A stretch of DNA of 64,000 nucleotides from Catellatospora sp. TT07R-123 (GCF_018327705.1 NZ_BNEM01000002.1:3162001-3226000); one strand, 5' to 3'; shown: positions 25,351-34,735, numbered from the stretch's first letter. The notes: generated from the letters alone by a model not told the origin. Made by a program: numbers and translations.

Positions 25351-27242
25351 TCCCGGTCGTCCGCGTTCTTGCGACGGCGGCTGACCAGCACGATCACCAT
25401 GACGATCAGCGCGAGCAGCACCACCGCCCCGGCGACGATCAGCACGACCAGCACCGTGGACAGGCTGTCGTTGCCGGCGGGGGCCGCCGAGGTGACCGGC
25501 TGGATGTGGCGGTAGCTGTGCGTGCCGTACTGGAAGGCGAGGATGCCGCCGTTGCTGGGCTGCGGGACGAACCCGGTGAACCGGTCCGACCGGTACGCCT
25601 CGGACTGGTTGTAGTAGTACGTCAGCGAGTACGCGACGTCGTCGTACAGCAGCTTCTGGGCCGCCTTGACCACCTCGGCCCGCGCCTTCGGGTCGATCAT
25701 GGTCTGCTGCTGCCGGTACAGCTTGTCGAACTCGGGGTTGCAGTAGAAGCTGTCCGACCAGCCCGCCGCGATCTCGCCGTCCTCCTCGTACGAGCGCTGG
25801 TCGCAGGTCATCACCGACAGCTGGAAGTCGGGGTCGGGCTCGACGACCCAGCCCCACTCGAACAGGTCGAACTCGCCCTTGCCCAGCACGCTGGTGAGGT
25901 TGTCCTCGCTCATGATCGAGACGGTGACCTTGATGCCGACGTCCTTGAGCCAGGAGCGCACGTACTCGGCGGACTGCTTGGAGTATTCCGAGGAGTCGCG
26001 GCCGAACAGGCGGAGCTCCAGCTTCCTGCCGTCCTTGGCGCGTACGCCGTCGGCGCCCTTGGCGTAGCCCGCGGCGTCGAGGATCGCGTTCGCCTTGGCC
26101 GGGTCGAACGCGCGGGCGTCGGCGCCGGGGTTCCAGTGCATGTCGGCGTAGATCGGCGGGATCACGCCGGAGGCGGGGCTGCCGTGGCCGTTGAGCACCT
26201 TGTCGACCAGGGTCTTGCGGTCGATGGCGGTGTCGATGGCCAGCCGGACCTGCTTGTCCTTCAGCGCCGGGTGCCCGTCGCCGATGGCCTTGCCGTCGAC
26301 GGTGGCGGCGCCGAGGTTGTAGCCGATCTCGTTGAAGCCGTAGTACTTGGCGTCGTTGACGGTGATGCCGGGCTTGCCGACCAGGGTGTCCGCGATCGCG
26401 GCGGGCAGTTCCTGCGCCATGTCGATCTCGCCCTGGCGCAGCGCCTGGGCCAGCGCGGAGTCGTCGGCGAAGACCGTGAACACCAGCTCGTCGATCTTCG
26501 GCGCCCCGTCGAAGTACGACTTGTTGGCGGTGAACCGGTAGAACTGCCCCTTCTTCGCCTCGGCCAGCCGGAACGGCCCCGAACCCACCACATCCTTGTC
26601 GTTGGCGAAGGTGCCCGCGTCCTTGGCGCTGACCTTCGACCAGACGTGCTCGGGCAGGATCGGCACGGCCAGGCGCAGCATGATCGGGCTGGGTTTCTCC
26701 GTGGTCATGACCACGGTCGCGTCGTCGGGCGCGGTGATGTCGGTGATGTTGTCGACGTAGCTGCTGTACTGCCCGTTGGCCGTCTCGTCGGTCTTGGCCC
26801 GCTTGAACGTGTAGACGACGTCCTTGGCGGTCAGGTCGGTGCCGTCGGACCACTTCACGCCCGGGTGCAGGTGGTAGGTCCAGGTCTTGCCGTCGGCCGA
26901 GGTCTCCCAGCTCTGCGCGAGCGAGGGCTCGGGCGAGAAGTCCTTGGCGGAGGAGACGGTGAGGTAGTCGTACATCAGCTGGTACATGTCGAACGCGGCC
27001 GCGACCACGCCGACGTACGGGTTCAGCGAGTCGATGTCCTGCTTGACGCCGATGACGAAGCTCGTCTTGCTCCGCGGCGGGTTGGCGGCACCGGGCGAGG
27101 GCGACTCGTCCGCGGCGGCCGGGGCGGCCAGCGCCCCGAGCGCGGCCAGCGCGACGGCGGCCACCATGGCCACCCGGGCGCGAACTCCGCGTACTGACTG
27201 ATTGGTCAGCCAGGATTTGGGAGCAGGTGGGGTGCTGCTCAT
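25347..27242 (-). CDS. Family-5 peptide-binding protein with a C-terminal membrane anchor
   Basis: A 631-residue extracellular solute-binding protein (SBP_bac_5), first gene of the peptide operon. A Sec signal (about residues 22-45, ending ALAAPAAADESP) has no lipobox cysteine. The binding domain shows DLTAKDVVYTFKRAKTD, YGFNEIGYNL and the late YYYNQSEAYRSDRF region. Instead of a lipid anchor, the C-terminus carries one hydrophobic helix, VLVVLIVAGAVVLLALIVMV, followed by a basic tail SRRRKNADDRE, a type-I anchor. ATG at 27242 has a GGGAGA site. An operator-like palindrome lies inside its first codons (27195-27212). It delivers peptides to the DppB/C pore. Confidence 0.92.
   Translation of the reverse strand: MSSTPPAPKSWLTNQSVRGVRARVAMVAAVALAALGALAAPAAADESPSPGAANPPRSKTSFVIGVKQDIDSLNPYVGVVAAAFDMYQLMYDYLTVSSAKDFSPEPSLAQSWETSADGKTWTYHLHPGVKWSDGTDLTAKDVVYTFKRAKTDETANGQYSSYVDNITDITAPDDATVVMTTEKPSPIMLRLAVPILPEHVWSKVSAKDAGTFANDKDVVGSGPFRLAEAKKGQFYRFTANKSYFDGAPKIDELVFTVFADDSALAQALRQGEIDMAQELPAAIADTLVGKPGITVNDAKYYGFNEIGYNLGAATVDGKAIGDGHPALKDKQVRLAIDTAIDRKTLVDKVLNGHGSPASGVIPPIYADMHWNPGADARAFDPAKANAILDAAGYAKGADGVRAKDGRKLELRLFGRDSSEYSKQSAEYVRSWLKDVGIKVTVSIMSEDNLTSVLGKGEFDLFEWGWVVEPDPDFQLSVMTCDQRSYEEDGEIAAGWSDSFYCNPEFDKLYRQQQTMIDPKARAEVVKAAQKLLYDDVAYSLTYYYNQSEAYRSDRFTGFVPQPSNGGILAFQYGTHSYRHIQPVTSAAPAGNDSLSTVLVVLIVAGAVVLLALIVMVIVLVSRRRKNADDRE
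27195..27212. promoter_or_regulatory. Operator-like palindrome inside the start of the peptide operon
   Basis: TGACTGA-TTGG-TCAGCCA: the same 7-4-7 layout as the MFS-upstream site with one arm mismatch. It lies 30-47 bp inside the binding-protein coding region, close enough to block transcription. Confidence 0.5.
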
Positions 27243-27292
27243 CAGGTTCTCTCCCTTGGTGCCCGGGGGCGTGGGGGGTAAGGTCCCCGGTC

Positions 27293-29356
27293 ATGCCGCA
27301 CGATCGAGACGATCACGACGCCACCGTCCCGCCGGTCGCCCCGACCGAGCCGCACGAGCGTGAGCTGCACGGACGCCGGTGGACCGACGAGTACGGATGG
27401 ATGCGCGACCACGGCGACCCGCGGCTTCTCGCCTACCTGCGCGCCGAGCGCGAGTACCACGATGCCGCCGCCGATCGCTGTGAACGCACCCGGACCGAGG
27501 TGTTCCACGAGGTGGAGCAACGCCTCCTCCCGACTGATGACTCAGTCAGTTGGAGACATGGTTCACGTTTCTACTACACCCGGACCGTCGCCGGAAGTGA
27601 GTACGAGCAGTTCTTACAAGCCGGTCATGACGGCGACGCCGACCGGGTGCTGCTGGACGGCGCCCTTCTGGCGGGTACGGACGGGTTCGCCGAGATCGGG
27701 CTGCGGGAGCTGAGCCCCGACAACACGCTCCTGGCGTACTCCGTGGATACCACCGGCGACGAGGTCTATCGACTGCGGTTCCGCCAGTTGGCGACGTTGA
27801 CGGACCTTTCGGAGGAGCTGCCCCGCACGTACTACACCGGGGCGTGGAGCGCCGACTCCGGCACGTTCTTCTACACCGTGCACGACGAGCTGTTCCGCCC
27901 GCACCAGGTGTGGCGGCACACGATCGGCACCCCCGCCGACGCCGACGTGCTCGTGCTCCAGGAGGACGACGCGCGCCACGAGCTGACCGTACGGGCCAGC
28001 CGGGACCTGCACTGGATCATGATCGAGTCGCGCAGCCGCGACACCAGCGAATGGCACCTGGTCCCCGCGCACGAGCCGCACGCGGCCCCCAGCCTGGTCG
28101 CCCCCCGGCGGCGCGGCGTCGAATACCGGATCGACCACGCCGACGGGCAGCTGGTCGTCACCACCGACGACGGCGCCCCCGAGTTCCGGGTCGTCACCGC
28201 CCCGGTCGGGACCCCCGGTCCCGGGCACTGGACGCCGCTGCTGGCCGCCCGGCCCGGCGAGCGCCTGGTCGCCTGCCACGCGCTGCGCACCCACTGGCTG
28301 TGCGAGCTGCGCCGCGACGGGTTCCCGCTGCTGCGCACGATCGACCGGGCCACCGGCGCCGAGCTGGAGATCGGCTCCGGCCTGGCGGCGGGCAGCGTCG
28401 TCCTGGCCACCCCCATCGAGTACGACGACACCGCCGTCACCGTGCGCGTCGAGTCCCTGATCGACCCGCCCGCCTGGTACTGCGTAGACCTGCGCACCGG
28501 CGCCCGCGAGCTGCGCAAGCGCCACGAGGTGCCCGGCTACGACCCGGCCGCGTACCGCACGCAGCGGCGCCACGCCACCGCTCCCGACGGCACCGCCGTC
28601 CCCGTCACGCTGGCCTGGCGCGCCGGCACCCCGCTCGACGGCACCGCCCCCGCCCTGCTCTACGGGTACGGCGCCTACGAGGCGTGCCTGGACCCCGAGT
28701 TCGACCCGGTGCTGCCCAGCCTGCTCGACCGGGGCGTGGTCTACGCGCTGACCCACCCGCGCGGCGGCGGCGAGAACGGCCGCGCCTGGTGGCACGGCGG
28801 CCGCCTGGCCGCCAAGGCCAGCACGTTCACCGACCACCTCGCCGTGGCCGACTGGCTCGCCGACGGCATCGCCGACGGCACCCGGCTGGGCACGCGCGGG
28901 CTGTCGGCGGGCGGGCTGCTCCAGGGCGCGGTGTACTCGATGCGGCCCGAGCGCTGGGCCGCGGTCGTGGCCGAGGTGGCGTTCGTGGACGTGGTCACCA
29001 CCATGCTCGACCCCGACATCCCGCTGACCGTCAACGAGTGGGACGAGTGGGGCGACCCGCGGCGGGCCGAGGAGTTCGCGTGGCTGTGGGCGTACTCGCC
29101 GTATGAGAACCCGCCCGCCGGGCCCCGGCCGCCGCTGCTGGCCACGGCGGCGCTGCACGACCCCCGGGTGATGGTGCACGAGCCGGCCAAGTGGGTGGCC
29201 CGGCTGCGCGCCACCGCCGCCCCCGGCGACGGGCCGGTCTACCTGCGTACGGAGCTGGGGGCAGGCGCCCACACGGGCCCCGCGGGCCGCTACGCCCACG
29301 CCCGCTACGAAGCCGAGATCGCCGCCTTCCTCCTCACCCACCTCCGCACCACCTGA
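27293..29356 (+). CDS. ptrB: Oligopeptidase B-type serine peptidase (S9A)
   Basis: A 687-residue cytosolic prolyl-oligopeptidase-family enzyme. The DPDIPLTVNEWDEWGDP segment marks it as oligopeptidase B-like, which cuts short peptides after basic residues. Catalytic triad: Ser538 in TRGLSAGGLLQG, Asp623 in HDPRVMVHEPAKW and His660 in GAGAHTGPAGRY, where one extra residue sits before the histidine relative to the usual GAGHGG form. The N-terminal beta-propeller (about 70-400) restricts access to small peptides. Divergent from the peptide ABC operon with 50 bp between starts, which supports joint use of imported peptides. A 19-base operator-like string lies at codons ~80-86. Confidence 0.92.
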   Translation: MPHDRDDHDATVPPVAPTEPHERELHGRRWTDEYGWMRDHGDPRLLAYLRAEREYHDAAADRCERTRTEVFHEVEQRLLPTDDSVSWRHGSRFYYTRTVAGSEYEQFLQAGHDGDADRVLLDGALLAGTDGFAEIGLRELSPDNTLLAYSVDTTGDEVYRLRFRQLATLTDLSEELPRTYYTGAWSADSGTFFYTVHDELFRPHQVWRHTIGTPADADVLVLQEDDARHELTVRASRDLHWIMIESRSRDTSEWHLVPAHEPHAAPSLVAPRRRGVEYRIDHADGQLVVTTDDGAPEFRVVTAPVGTPGPGHWTPLLAARPGERLVACHALRTHWLCELRRDGFPLLRTIDRATGAELEIGSGLAAGSVVLATPIEYDDTAVTVRVESLIDPPAWYCVDLRTGARELRKRHEVPGYDPAAYRTQRRHATAPDGTAVPVTLAWRAGTPLDGTAPALLYGYGAYEACLDPEFDPVLPSLLDRGVVYALTHPRGGGENGRAWWHGGRLAAKASTFTDHLAVADWLADGIADGTRLGTRGLSAGGLLQGAVYSMRPERWAAVVAEVAFVDVVTTMLDPDIPLTVNEWDEWGDPRRAEEFAWLWAYSPYENPPAGPRPPLLATAALHDPRVMVHEPAKWVARLRATAAPGDGPVYLRTELGAGAHTGPAGRYAHARYEAEIAAFLLTHLRTT
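27532..27550. promoter_or_regulatory. Operator-like sequence inside oligopeptidase B
   Basis: GACTGATGACTCAGTCAGT, identical over 19 bases to the palindrome upstream of the MFS gene (12757-12775). It is about 240 bp into the coding region and AT-rich compared with its surroundings. With the site at 27195 it brackets the divergent promoters. Confidence 0.5.
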
Positions 29357-29448
29357 CCTCCGCCCGCAACAGAAACGTATCCGCTGCCGTATATGTCGAT
29401 ACTTCTATGCTCGCCCGGCCGATGTCGTTCTCCTGATGGGAAACGCCC

Positions 29449-30765
29449 TTGTCCGGAAAGATCTCGCGCGCCCTGGCGGGCGCCTGCCTCATGCTGTGGG
29501 CCGTGGCGGTCGCGGCGGCCCCGGCCGGTGCGGCCGGCCCGATGCCGTACTTCCAGCTGCCTTTCCCCTGCGGAGAGACCTGGCGGATGGCGACGTACGC
29601 CGGTCACGACGACTACGACATCGACATGACGTACACCGGGGGCGCCAGCAGCGGGCGTGCCATCCTGGCCTCGGCCGCGGGCACGGTCGCGTTCGCGGGG
29701 TGGGGCAGCGGTGGCGGCAACTACGTCATCGTCGATCACGGCGGCGGCTGGCGCAGCACGTACATGCACATGATCGAGACTCCGATGGTCCGCTCGGGGC
29801 AGTCCGTGGCCCAGGGCCAGCAGCTCGGCCGGGTCGGCAGCACCGGCAACTCGACCGGCCCGCACCTGCACTACGAGGTGGGCCGCGACGGCGGCAAGAC
29901 CGAGGCCTACTTCAACGGCTCCCCGTCGGGCATCACCTCCGACGGCAGCGCGTCGACCGGCCCGATCTACGTCAACGGCCCGGTGTCGGCGGCCCGCAAC
30001 GCCACCAGCGCCAACTGCGGCCGCTCCGCCCCGCACGACCATGTCGGCGACTTCAGCGGCGACGGCCACGCCGACGTGCTCGGCGTCAACGCCGCCGGGA
30101 ACCTGCTCTACTACGCCAACAACGGGCTGGCGCTGTCCGCGCCCGTTCAGATCGGCAACGGCTGGGGCACCTTCAAGTTCGTCATGGCCGCCGACTACAG
30201 CGGCGACGGCGCCGCCGACGTGCTCGGCGTCGACGCCGCCGGCGACCTCTGGTACTACCCCAACAACGGCCTGGCCCTGTCCGCCCGCGTGAAGATCGGC
30301 AACGGCTGGGGCACCTTCAAGCACGTCATGGCCGCCGACTACAGCGGCGACGGGGCGGCCGACGTGCTGGGTGTCGACGCCGACGGCGACCTCTGGTACT
30401 ACCCCCACAACGGCGCCGGGCTGTCCGCACCGGTGCAGATCGGCAACGGCTGGGGTGGCTTCCTCCAGGTCACAGCCGCCGACTACAGCGGTGACGGGCA
30501 TGCCGACGTGCTCGGCGTGAACGCCGCGGGCAACCTGCTCTACTACCCCAACAACGGGCTGGCGCTGTCCGCACCCGTTCAGATCGGCACCGGCTGGGCC
30601 ACTTTCAAGCAGGTCAACGCGGTGGACTACAGCGGCGACGGGGCCGCCGACGTGCTCGGCGTCGACGCCGACGGCGACCTCTGGTACTACCCGCACAACG
30701 GCGCCGGGCTGTCCGCGCCGGTGCAGATCGGCAACGGCTGGGGCACCTTCAAGTTCGTCATGTGA
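29449..30765 (+). CDS. Secreted M23 peptidase with FG-GAP/VCBS repeats
   Basis: A 438-residue exported protein. A signal peptide (MSGKISRALAGACLMLWA..., ending near AGAAGP) is followed by a lysostaphin-type M23 zinc endopeptidase domain with AGHDDYDIDM and GPHLHYEVG metal motifs (residues ~40-190), which cleaves peptidoglycan cross-bridges. From about residue 198 come five near-identical 48-residue units, each with DYSGDGAADVLGVDA and WYYP, typical of VCBS/FG-GAP beta-propeller blades that bind calcium or carbohydrate. The start is TTG at 29449; an in-frame TGA at 29434 excludes earlier starts. DNA repeats of 144 bp may vary in number between strains. Confidence 0.88.
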   Translation: MSGKISRALAGACLMLWAVAVAAAPAGAAGPMPYFQLPFPCGETWRMATYAGHDDYDIDMTYTGGASSGRAILASAAGTVAFAGWGSGGGNYVIVDHGGGWRSTYMHMIETPMVRSGQSVAQGQQLGRVGSTGNSTGPHLHYEVGRDGGKTEAYFNGSPSGITSDGSASTGPIYVNGPVSAARNATSANCGRSAPHDHVGDFSGDGHADVLGVNAAGNLLYYANNGLALSAPVQIGNGWGTFKFVMAADYSGDGAADVLGVDAAGDLWYYPNNGLALSARVKIGNGWGTFKHVMAADYSGDGAADVLGVDADGDLWYYPHNGAGLSAPVQIGNGWGGFLQVTAADYSGDGHADVLGVNAAGNLLYYPNNGLALSAPVQIGTGWATFKQVNAVDYSGDGAADVLGVDADGDLWYYPHNGAGLSAPVQIGNGWGTFKFVM

Positions 30766-30775
30766 TCCGCCGCTC

Positions 30776-30810
30776 CCGCCGCCGGTCCGCGCTCGGCGGA
30801 CCGGCGGCGG
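30776..30810. terminator. Convergent terminator between the M23 and LacI genes
   Basis: Perfect 15-bp arms CCGCCGCCGGTCCGC (30776-30790) and reverse complement (30796-30810), 5-nt loop, between two stop codons 51 bp apart. Confidence 0.85.
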
Positions 30811-30815
30811 ACCGG

Positions 30816-31853
30816 TCAGACCAGCGGGCGGACCGAGTCGCGGATGGTGATGTGGGTGCCGAGCATGACGTGCCGGCGGGCCGGACCGGTGCGCTGCAAC
30901 GCCAGCCGCACCGCCGTGCGCCCCAGCTCGTCGTGCGGCAGGTGCACGCTGGTCAGCGGGGTGGACAGGTCCTGGGCGAACGGGGCGTCGTCGTACCCGA
31001 TGATCGAGACGTCGTCGGGGACGCGCCTGCCCGCCGCGCGCAGGGCGCGCATCGCACCGGCGGCCACGTGGTCGTTGGCGGCGAAGATCGCGGTGAAGTC
31101 CGTCCCGGCGGCCAGCAGCTCGTTGACGCGGTCGGCGCCGTAGTCGGGGCTGAGGCGGGGACTGTGGCTGACCAGGGCCGGGTCGACCGCGGCCCCGAAC
31201 GCGGCCATCGCCGCGCGGTAGCCGGTGTCGCGGCCGTCGAAGGTGGTGTTGCCGACGGCGCCGCCGAGGAAGGCGATGCGGCGGTGGCCCGCCGACAGCA
31301 GGTGGCTGGTGGCGGCGAAGGCGCCGCCGGTGTTGTCGTACTCGACGGTGACCGCCGGGAAGTCGGGTGCCGGCGCCGGGCGGCCGCACAGGACCAGGCG
31401 GCTGCCGCCGTCCTCCAGGGCCTTGGCGTAGCGCCGCATCCGTTCGCGGTAGTCGTCGGTCATGGTGACGCCGCCGACCAGGATCACCGCGTCGGCGTGC
31501 TGCTCCCGCATCAGCTTGACGATCTCCAGCTCGCGGTCGGGGTCGCCGCCGGTGGTGCAGACCAGGCAGAGGCGGCCGGTCTCGGCGGCCTGGGCCTCGA
31601 CACCCGCGGCGATGTGCGCGTAGAACGGCGTGGTCACGTCGAACAGGACGAGGGCGACGACCTTGGAGGTGGCGCCGGACAGGGCGCGGGCGTGCGCGTT
31701 GACGACGTAGTCGAGGTCGCGGACGGCGCGCTGCACGCGGGTCCGGGTGGGGCCGGCGACCGGGTAGTCGCCGGAGAGCACGCGCGACACCGTGGCCACC
31801 GACACTCCGGCGAGCGCCGCGACGTCGCGGATGGTGGGTCGCTTGGCGGTCAT
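30816..31853 (-). CDS. LacI-family transcriptional regulator (divergent from hexosaminidase)
   Basis: A 345-residue LacI/GalR repressor. The N-terminal HTH is RPTIRDVAALAGVSVATVSRV, then the hinge and a periplasmic-binding-like sensor domain (FLGGAVGNTTFDGRDTGYRA, AANDHVAAGAMRALR, GYDDAPFAQDLSTPLTSV). ATG 31853 is preferred over the adjacent in-frame GTG and TTG. Divergent from the GH20 gene across ~220 bp containing two LacI-like sites, so it probably controls chitobiose or N-acetylglucosamine use. Confidence 0.92.
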   Translation of the reverse strand: MTAKRPTIRDVAALAGVSVATVSRVLSGDYPVAGPTRTRVQRAVRDLDYVVNAHARALSGATSKVVALVLFDVTTPFYAHIAAGVEAQAAETGRLCLVCTTGGDPDRELEIVKLMREQHADAVILVGGVTMTDDYRERMRRYAKALEDGGSRLVLCGRPAPAPDFPAVTVEYDNTGGAFAATSHLLSAGHRRIAFLGGAVGNTTFDGRDTGYRAAMAAFGAAVDPALVSHSPRLSPDYGADRVNELLAAGTDFTAIFAANDHVAAGAMRALRAAGRRVPDDVSIIGYDDAPFAQDLSTPLTSVHLPHDELGRTAVRLALQRTGPARRHVMLGTHITIRDSVRPLV

Positions 31854-31897
31854 CACCAACCCCAGTCGGTACAGGACGAGCAGCGGAAACAGCCAGA

Positions 31898-32034
31898 GAA
31901 AGCGTTTACGCTACCCCTGCGCCGACGGGCCTGTCCACGCCCGACCGCGCCCGACCGCGCCGCCTCGACACCGGTGGACCTGGCTACTGTTAAGACGGCG
32001 TACTGCGGTGCGCCTGGCTATCGGAACCGTTTTC
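31898..32034. promoter_or_regulatory. LacI-like operators in the LacI/GH20 divergent region
   Basis: GAAAGCGTTTAC (31898-31909), overlapping AGCGTTTACGCT, and GGAACCGTTTTC (32023-32034) both have the central CG and A/T-rich arms of LacI operators. They lie ~45 bp before the regulator and ~40 bp before the hexosaminidase. Confidence 0.55.
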
Positions 32035-32074
32035 ACGTCGACCTGCCACCGCGCGGGTCCGAGAAGGAGCCGCC

Positions 32075-33574
32075 GTGCTGATCCCCCAGCCCACGTCGTA
32101 CGTGTCGCACCCCGGTGCGTGGACGCTGACCGCCGGCACGGCCGTCGAGGCGCCCGCCGAGATCGCCGCGCTGCTGCGCGAGCTGCTCACCCCGGCCACC
32201 GGCCTGCCCCTGCCGGACGGCCCCGGCGGTCTGGTGTTCACCGTCGACCCGGCCGCGGACCTGGGCGCCGAGGGTTACACGCTGACCGTGGACGGGTCGG
32301 GCGCGCGCGCCACCGCCGCCACGCTCGCCGGGCTGCGCTGGGCGGTGCAGACGCTGCGCCAGCTGCTGCCCGTCGCGGCGTACGCGGCCCAGCCCGGGCC
32401 CGGCACCGCCTGGACCCTGCCGTACGCCGAGATCACCGACCGCCCCCGCTACCCGTGGCGCGGCATCATGATCGACGTGGCCCGCTGGCACCAGCCGCTG
32501 CCGTGGCTGCACACCGTGGTCGACCTGCTGGCGATCCACCGGATGAACACGCTGCACCTGCACCTGACCGACGACCAGGGCTGGCGCTTCGAGTCGCACC
32601 GCCACCCGAGGCTGACCTCGGTCGGCGCCTGGCGCAGCGCGTCCCCGGCCGGGCACGAGCGCGACAAGCAGACCGACGGCGCCCCGCACGGCGGCTTCTA
32701 CACCCAGGACGAGCTGCGCGGGCTGGTCGCGTACGCGGCCCGGCGCGGCGTCACCGTCGTCCCCGAGATCGACCTGCCCGGCCACACCGTCGCGGTGGTG
32801 GCCGCCTACCCGGAGCTGGGCAACTTCCCCGAGGCGCGGCACGAGACCGCGACCCGCTGGGGCATCCACGACCGGGTGCTCAACTGCGACGACGCCACCG
32901 TCCAGGTCATGCGCGACGTGCTGGACGAGCTGGTCGCGGTGTTCCCGGGCGAGCTGATCCACCTCGGCGGCGACGAGGTGCCGCCGAAGGAGTGGGTCGA
33001 GGGCGAGAGCGGGCGGGCCCGCATGGCCGAGCTCGGCCTCACCGACCCCGAGGACCTGCTCGGCTGGTGGATCAACCAGCTCGCCGACCACCTGCGCGGG
33101 CACGGCCGCCGGGTCGTGGTCTGGGACGAGCTGGTCGGCCGGGGCGTGCCCGCCGACGCGCTGATCATGGCGTGGCGCGGCGTGGACCGGGTCACCGCGG
33201 CCCTGCACGACGGCCACGACGTGATCGCGACCCCGTCCAGCCACGTCTACCTGGACTACAACGAGTCGATGGCCGAGGGCGAGCCGCCGTCGATCGGCTC
33301 CGGCCCCACCCCGCTGTCGACCGTGTACGGCTACGACCCCGAACCCGCCGACGACCCGCGCAACGGCCACCGGGTGCTCGGCGTCCAGGGCAACCTGTGG
33401 ACCGAGTACCTGCCGAACCCGACCCGGGCCGAGTACAACCTGCTGCCGCGCCTGTGCGCGGTGGCCGAGGTCGGCTGGGGCACCGCGGGCGAGCTCGCCG
33501 AGTTCCGGCAGCGGCTGGCGGGGGCGCTGGCCCGGTTCGACGCCATGGGCGTGACCTACCGCCCGCTCGACTGA
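32075..33574 (+). CDS. GH20 beta-N-acetylhexosaminidase
   Basis: A 499-residue glycoside hydrolase releasing terminal GlcNAc/GalNAc, e.g. from chitobiose or muropeptides, by substrate-assisted catalysis. An N-terminal GH20b domain (residues 1-125) precedes the barrel beginning YPWRGIMIDVARW. The diagnostic pair Asp300-Glu301 sits in HLGGDEVPPKEW, with HLHLTDDQGWR and VPEIDLPGHT upstream. No signal peptide, so probably intracellular, acting on imported disaccharide. GTG 32075 has an AAGGAG site. Divergent from the LacI regulator. Confidence 0.93.
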   Translation: MLIPQPTSYVSHPGAWTLTAGTAVEAPAEIAALLRELLTPATGLPLPDGPGGLVFTVDPAADLGAEGYTLTVDGSGARATAATLAGLRWAVQTLRQLLPVAAYAAQPGPGTAWTLPYAEITDRPRYPWRGIMIDVARWHQPLPWLHTVVDLLAIHRMNTLHLHLTDDQGWRFESHRHPRLTSVGAWRSASPAGHERDKQTDGAPHGGFYTQDELRGLVAYAARRGVTVVPEIDLPGHTVAVVAAYPELGNFPEARHETATRWGIHDRVLNCDDATVQVMRDVLDELVAVFPGELIHLGGDEVPPKEWVEGESGRARMAELGLTDPEDLLGWWINQLADHLRGHGRRVVVWDELVGRGVPADALIMAWRGVDRVTAALHDGHDVIATPSSHVYLDYNESMAEGEPPSIGSGPTPLSTVYGYDPEPADDPRNGHRVLGVQGNLWTEYLPNPTRAEYNLLPRLCAVAEVGWGTAGELAEFRQRLAGALARFDAMGVTYRPLD

Positions 33575-33638
33575 TCGACATATCCTGCTGGACACCGCGC
33601 CGGTCCCGGTGCGGTGCCCAGCGGGGGAGGATGGCTTC

Positions 33639-34685
33639 ATGCGTGCGGTGGTCTACGACCGGTTCGGTGCGATGCCGCAGGTCCGGGAGGTGCCCGATCC
33701 GGTGGCGCCGCCCGCCGGGGCGGTGATCCGGGTCGAGGCGACCGGGTTGTGCCGCAGCGACTGGCACGGCTGGATGGGCCACGACCCCGACATCGCGACC
33801 TTCCCGCACGTGCCCGGCCACGAGCTGGCCGGGGTGGTGCACGCCGTCGGCGACGGGGTGCGGCGCTGGCAGCCCGGCGCCCGGGTGACCGTGCCGTTCG
33901 TGTGCGGGTGCGGCTCGTGCGCCACCTGCCGGGCCGGGGACCACCAGGTGTGCGAGCGGCAGACGCAGCCCGGGTTCACCCACTGGGGCTCGTTCGCGCA
34001 GTACACCGTGATCCACCATGCCGACCTGAACCTGGTCGCGCTGCCGCCGGAGCTGTCGTACGGGGCCGCGGCGGCGCTGGGCTGCCGCTTCGCCACGGCG
34101 TACCGGGCGGTCACGGCGCAGGGGCGGGTCGCGCCGGGCGAATGGGTCGCCGTGTACGGCTGCGGCGGCGTCGGCCTGTCCGCCATCATGATCGCCACCG
34201 CGTACGGCGCCCGCGTGATCGCCGTCGACGTCTCCCCCGGCGCACTGGCCCTGGCCCACTCCCACGGCGCGGTCGCCCTGGTCAACAGTGCCGAGCACGA
34301 CCCGGTCGAGGCGATCCGCGAGATCACCGGCAGCGGCGCCCACCTGACCGTGGACGCGCTGGGCAGCTCGGTCACCGCCACCGCCGCGATCCTCAGCCTG
34401 CGCCGCCGGGGGCGGCACGTCCAGGTCGGGCTGCTGCCGTCGGCGGTCGGCGACCCGGCGCTGCCGATGAGCCGGGTGATCGGCCACGAGCTGGAGATCC
34501 TGGGCAGCCACGGCCTGTCCCCCGCCGACTACCCGGACCTGCTGGCGCTGGTGCTCGACCGCATCCGCCCCGACTCGCTGGTCACCGCCCGGATCGGGCT
34601 CTCGGCGGTCCCGGCCGCGCTGGCCGCGATGGGCGAGCGCCCGCCGACCGGCATCACCGTCATCGAGCCGCAGCGCCCGGAGTGA
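33639..34685 (+). CDS. Zinc-dependent alcohol dehydrogenase (MDR family)
   Basis: A 348-residue medium-chain dehydrogenase/reductase. The catalytic zinc region is TGLCRSDWHGWMG and PHVPGHELAG, the structural zinc cysteines are in CGCGSCATCRAGDHQVC and the NAD-binding motif is VAVYGCGGVGLSAI. The layout resembles zinc alcohol dehydrogenases acting on diverse alcohols, including fungal or bacterial benzyl/secondary alcohol types; the substrate is not predictable. ATG 33639 sits 8 nt after GGGGGAGG. It follows the GH20 gene by 64 bp and may be co-transcribed. Confidence 0.9.
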   Translation: MRAVVYDRFGAMPQVREVPDPVAPPAGAVIRVEATGLCRSDWHGWMGHDPDIATFPHVPGHELAGVVHAVGDGVRRWQPGARVTVPFVCGCGSCATCRAGDHQVCERQTQPGFTHWGSFAQYTVIHHADLNLVALPPELSYGAAAALGCRFATAYRAVTAQGRVAPGEWVAVYGCGGVGLSAIMIATAYGARVIAVDVSPGALALAHSHGAVALVNSAEHDPVEAIREITGSGAHLTVDALGSSVTATAAILSLRRRGRHVQVGLLPSAVGDPALPMSRVIGHELEILGSHGLSPADYPDLLALVLDRIRPDSLVTARIGLSAVPAALAAMGERPPTGITVIEPQRPE

Positions 34686-34687
34686 GC

Positions 34688-34724
34688 GCGAGCGCCGCCA
34701 CCCGACCCGGGTGACGGCGCTCGC
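34688..34724. terminator. Convergent terminator after the alcohol dehydrogenase
   Basis: Arms GCGAGCGCCGCCACCC (34688-34703) and GGGTGACGGCGCTCGC (34709-34724), 15 of 16 paired, 5-nt loop, between convergent stop codons. Confidence 0.8.
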
Positions 34725-34735
34725 CAGGCACCGGA

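Noticed and set aside
29357-29448. A ydaO-type riboswitch before the M23 peptidase
   Set aside because: The 92-bp gap is too short for the motif and no conserved stems were seen.
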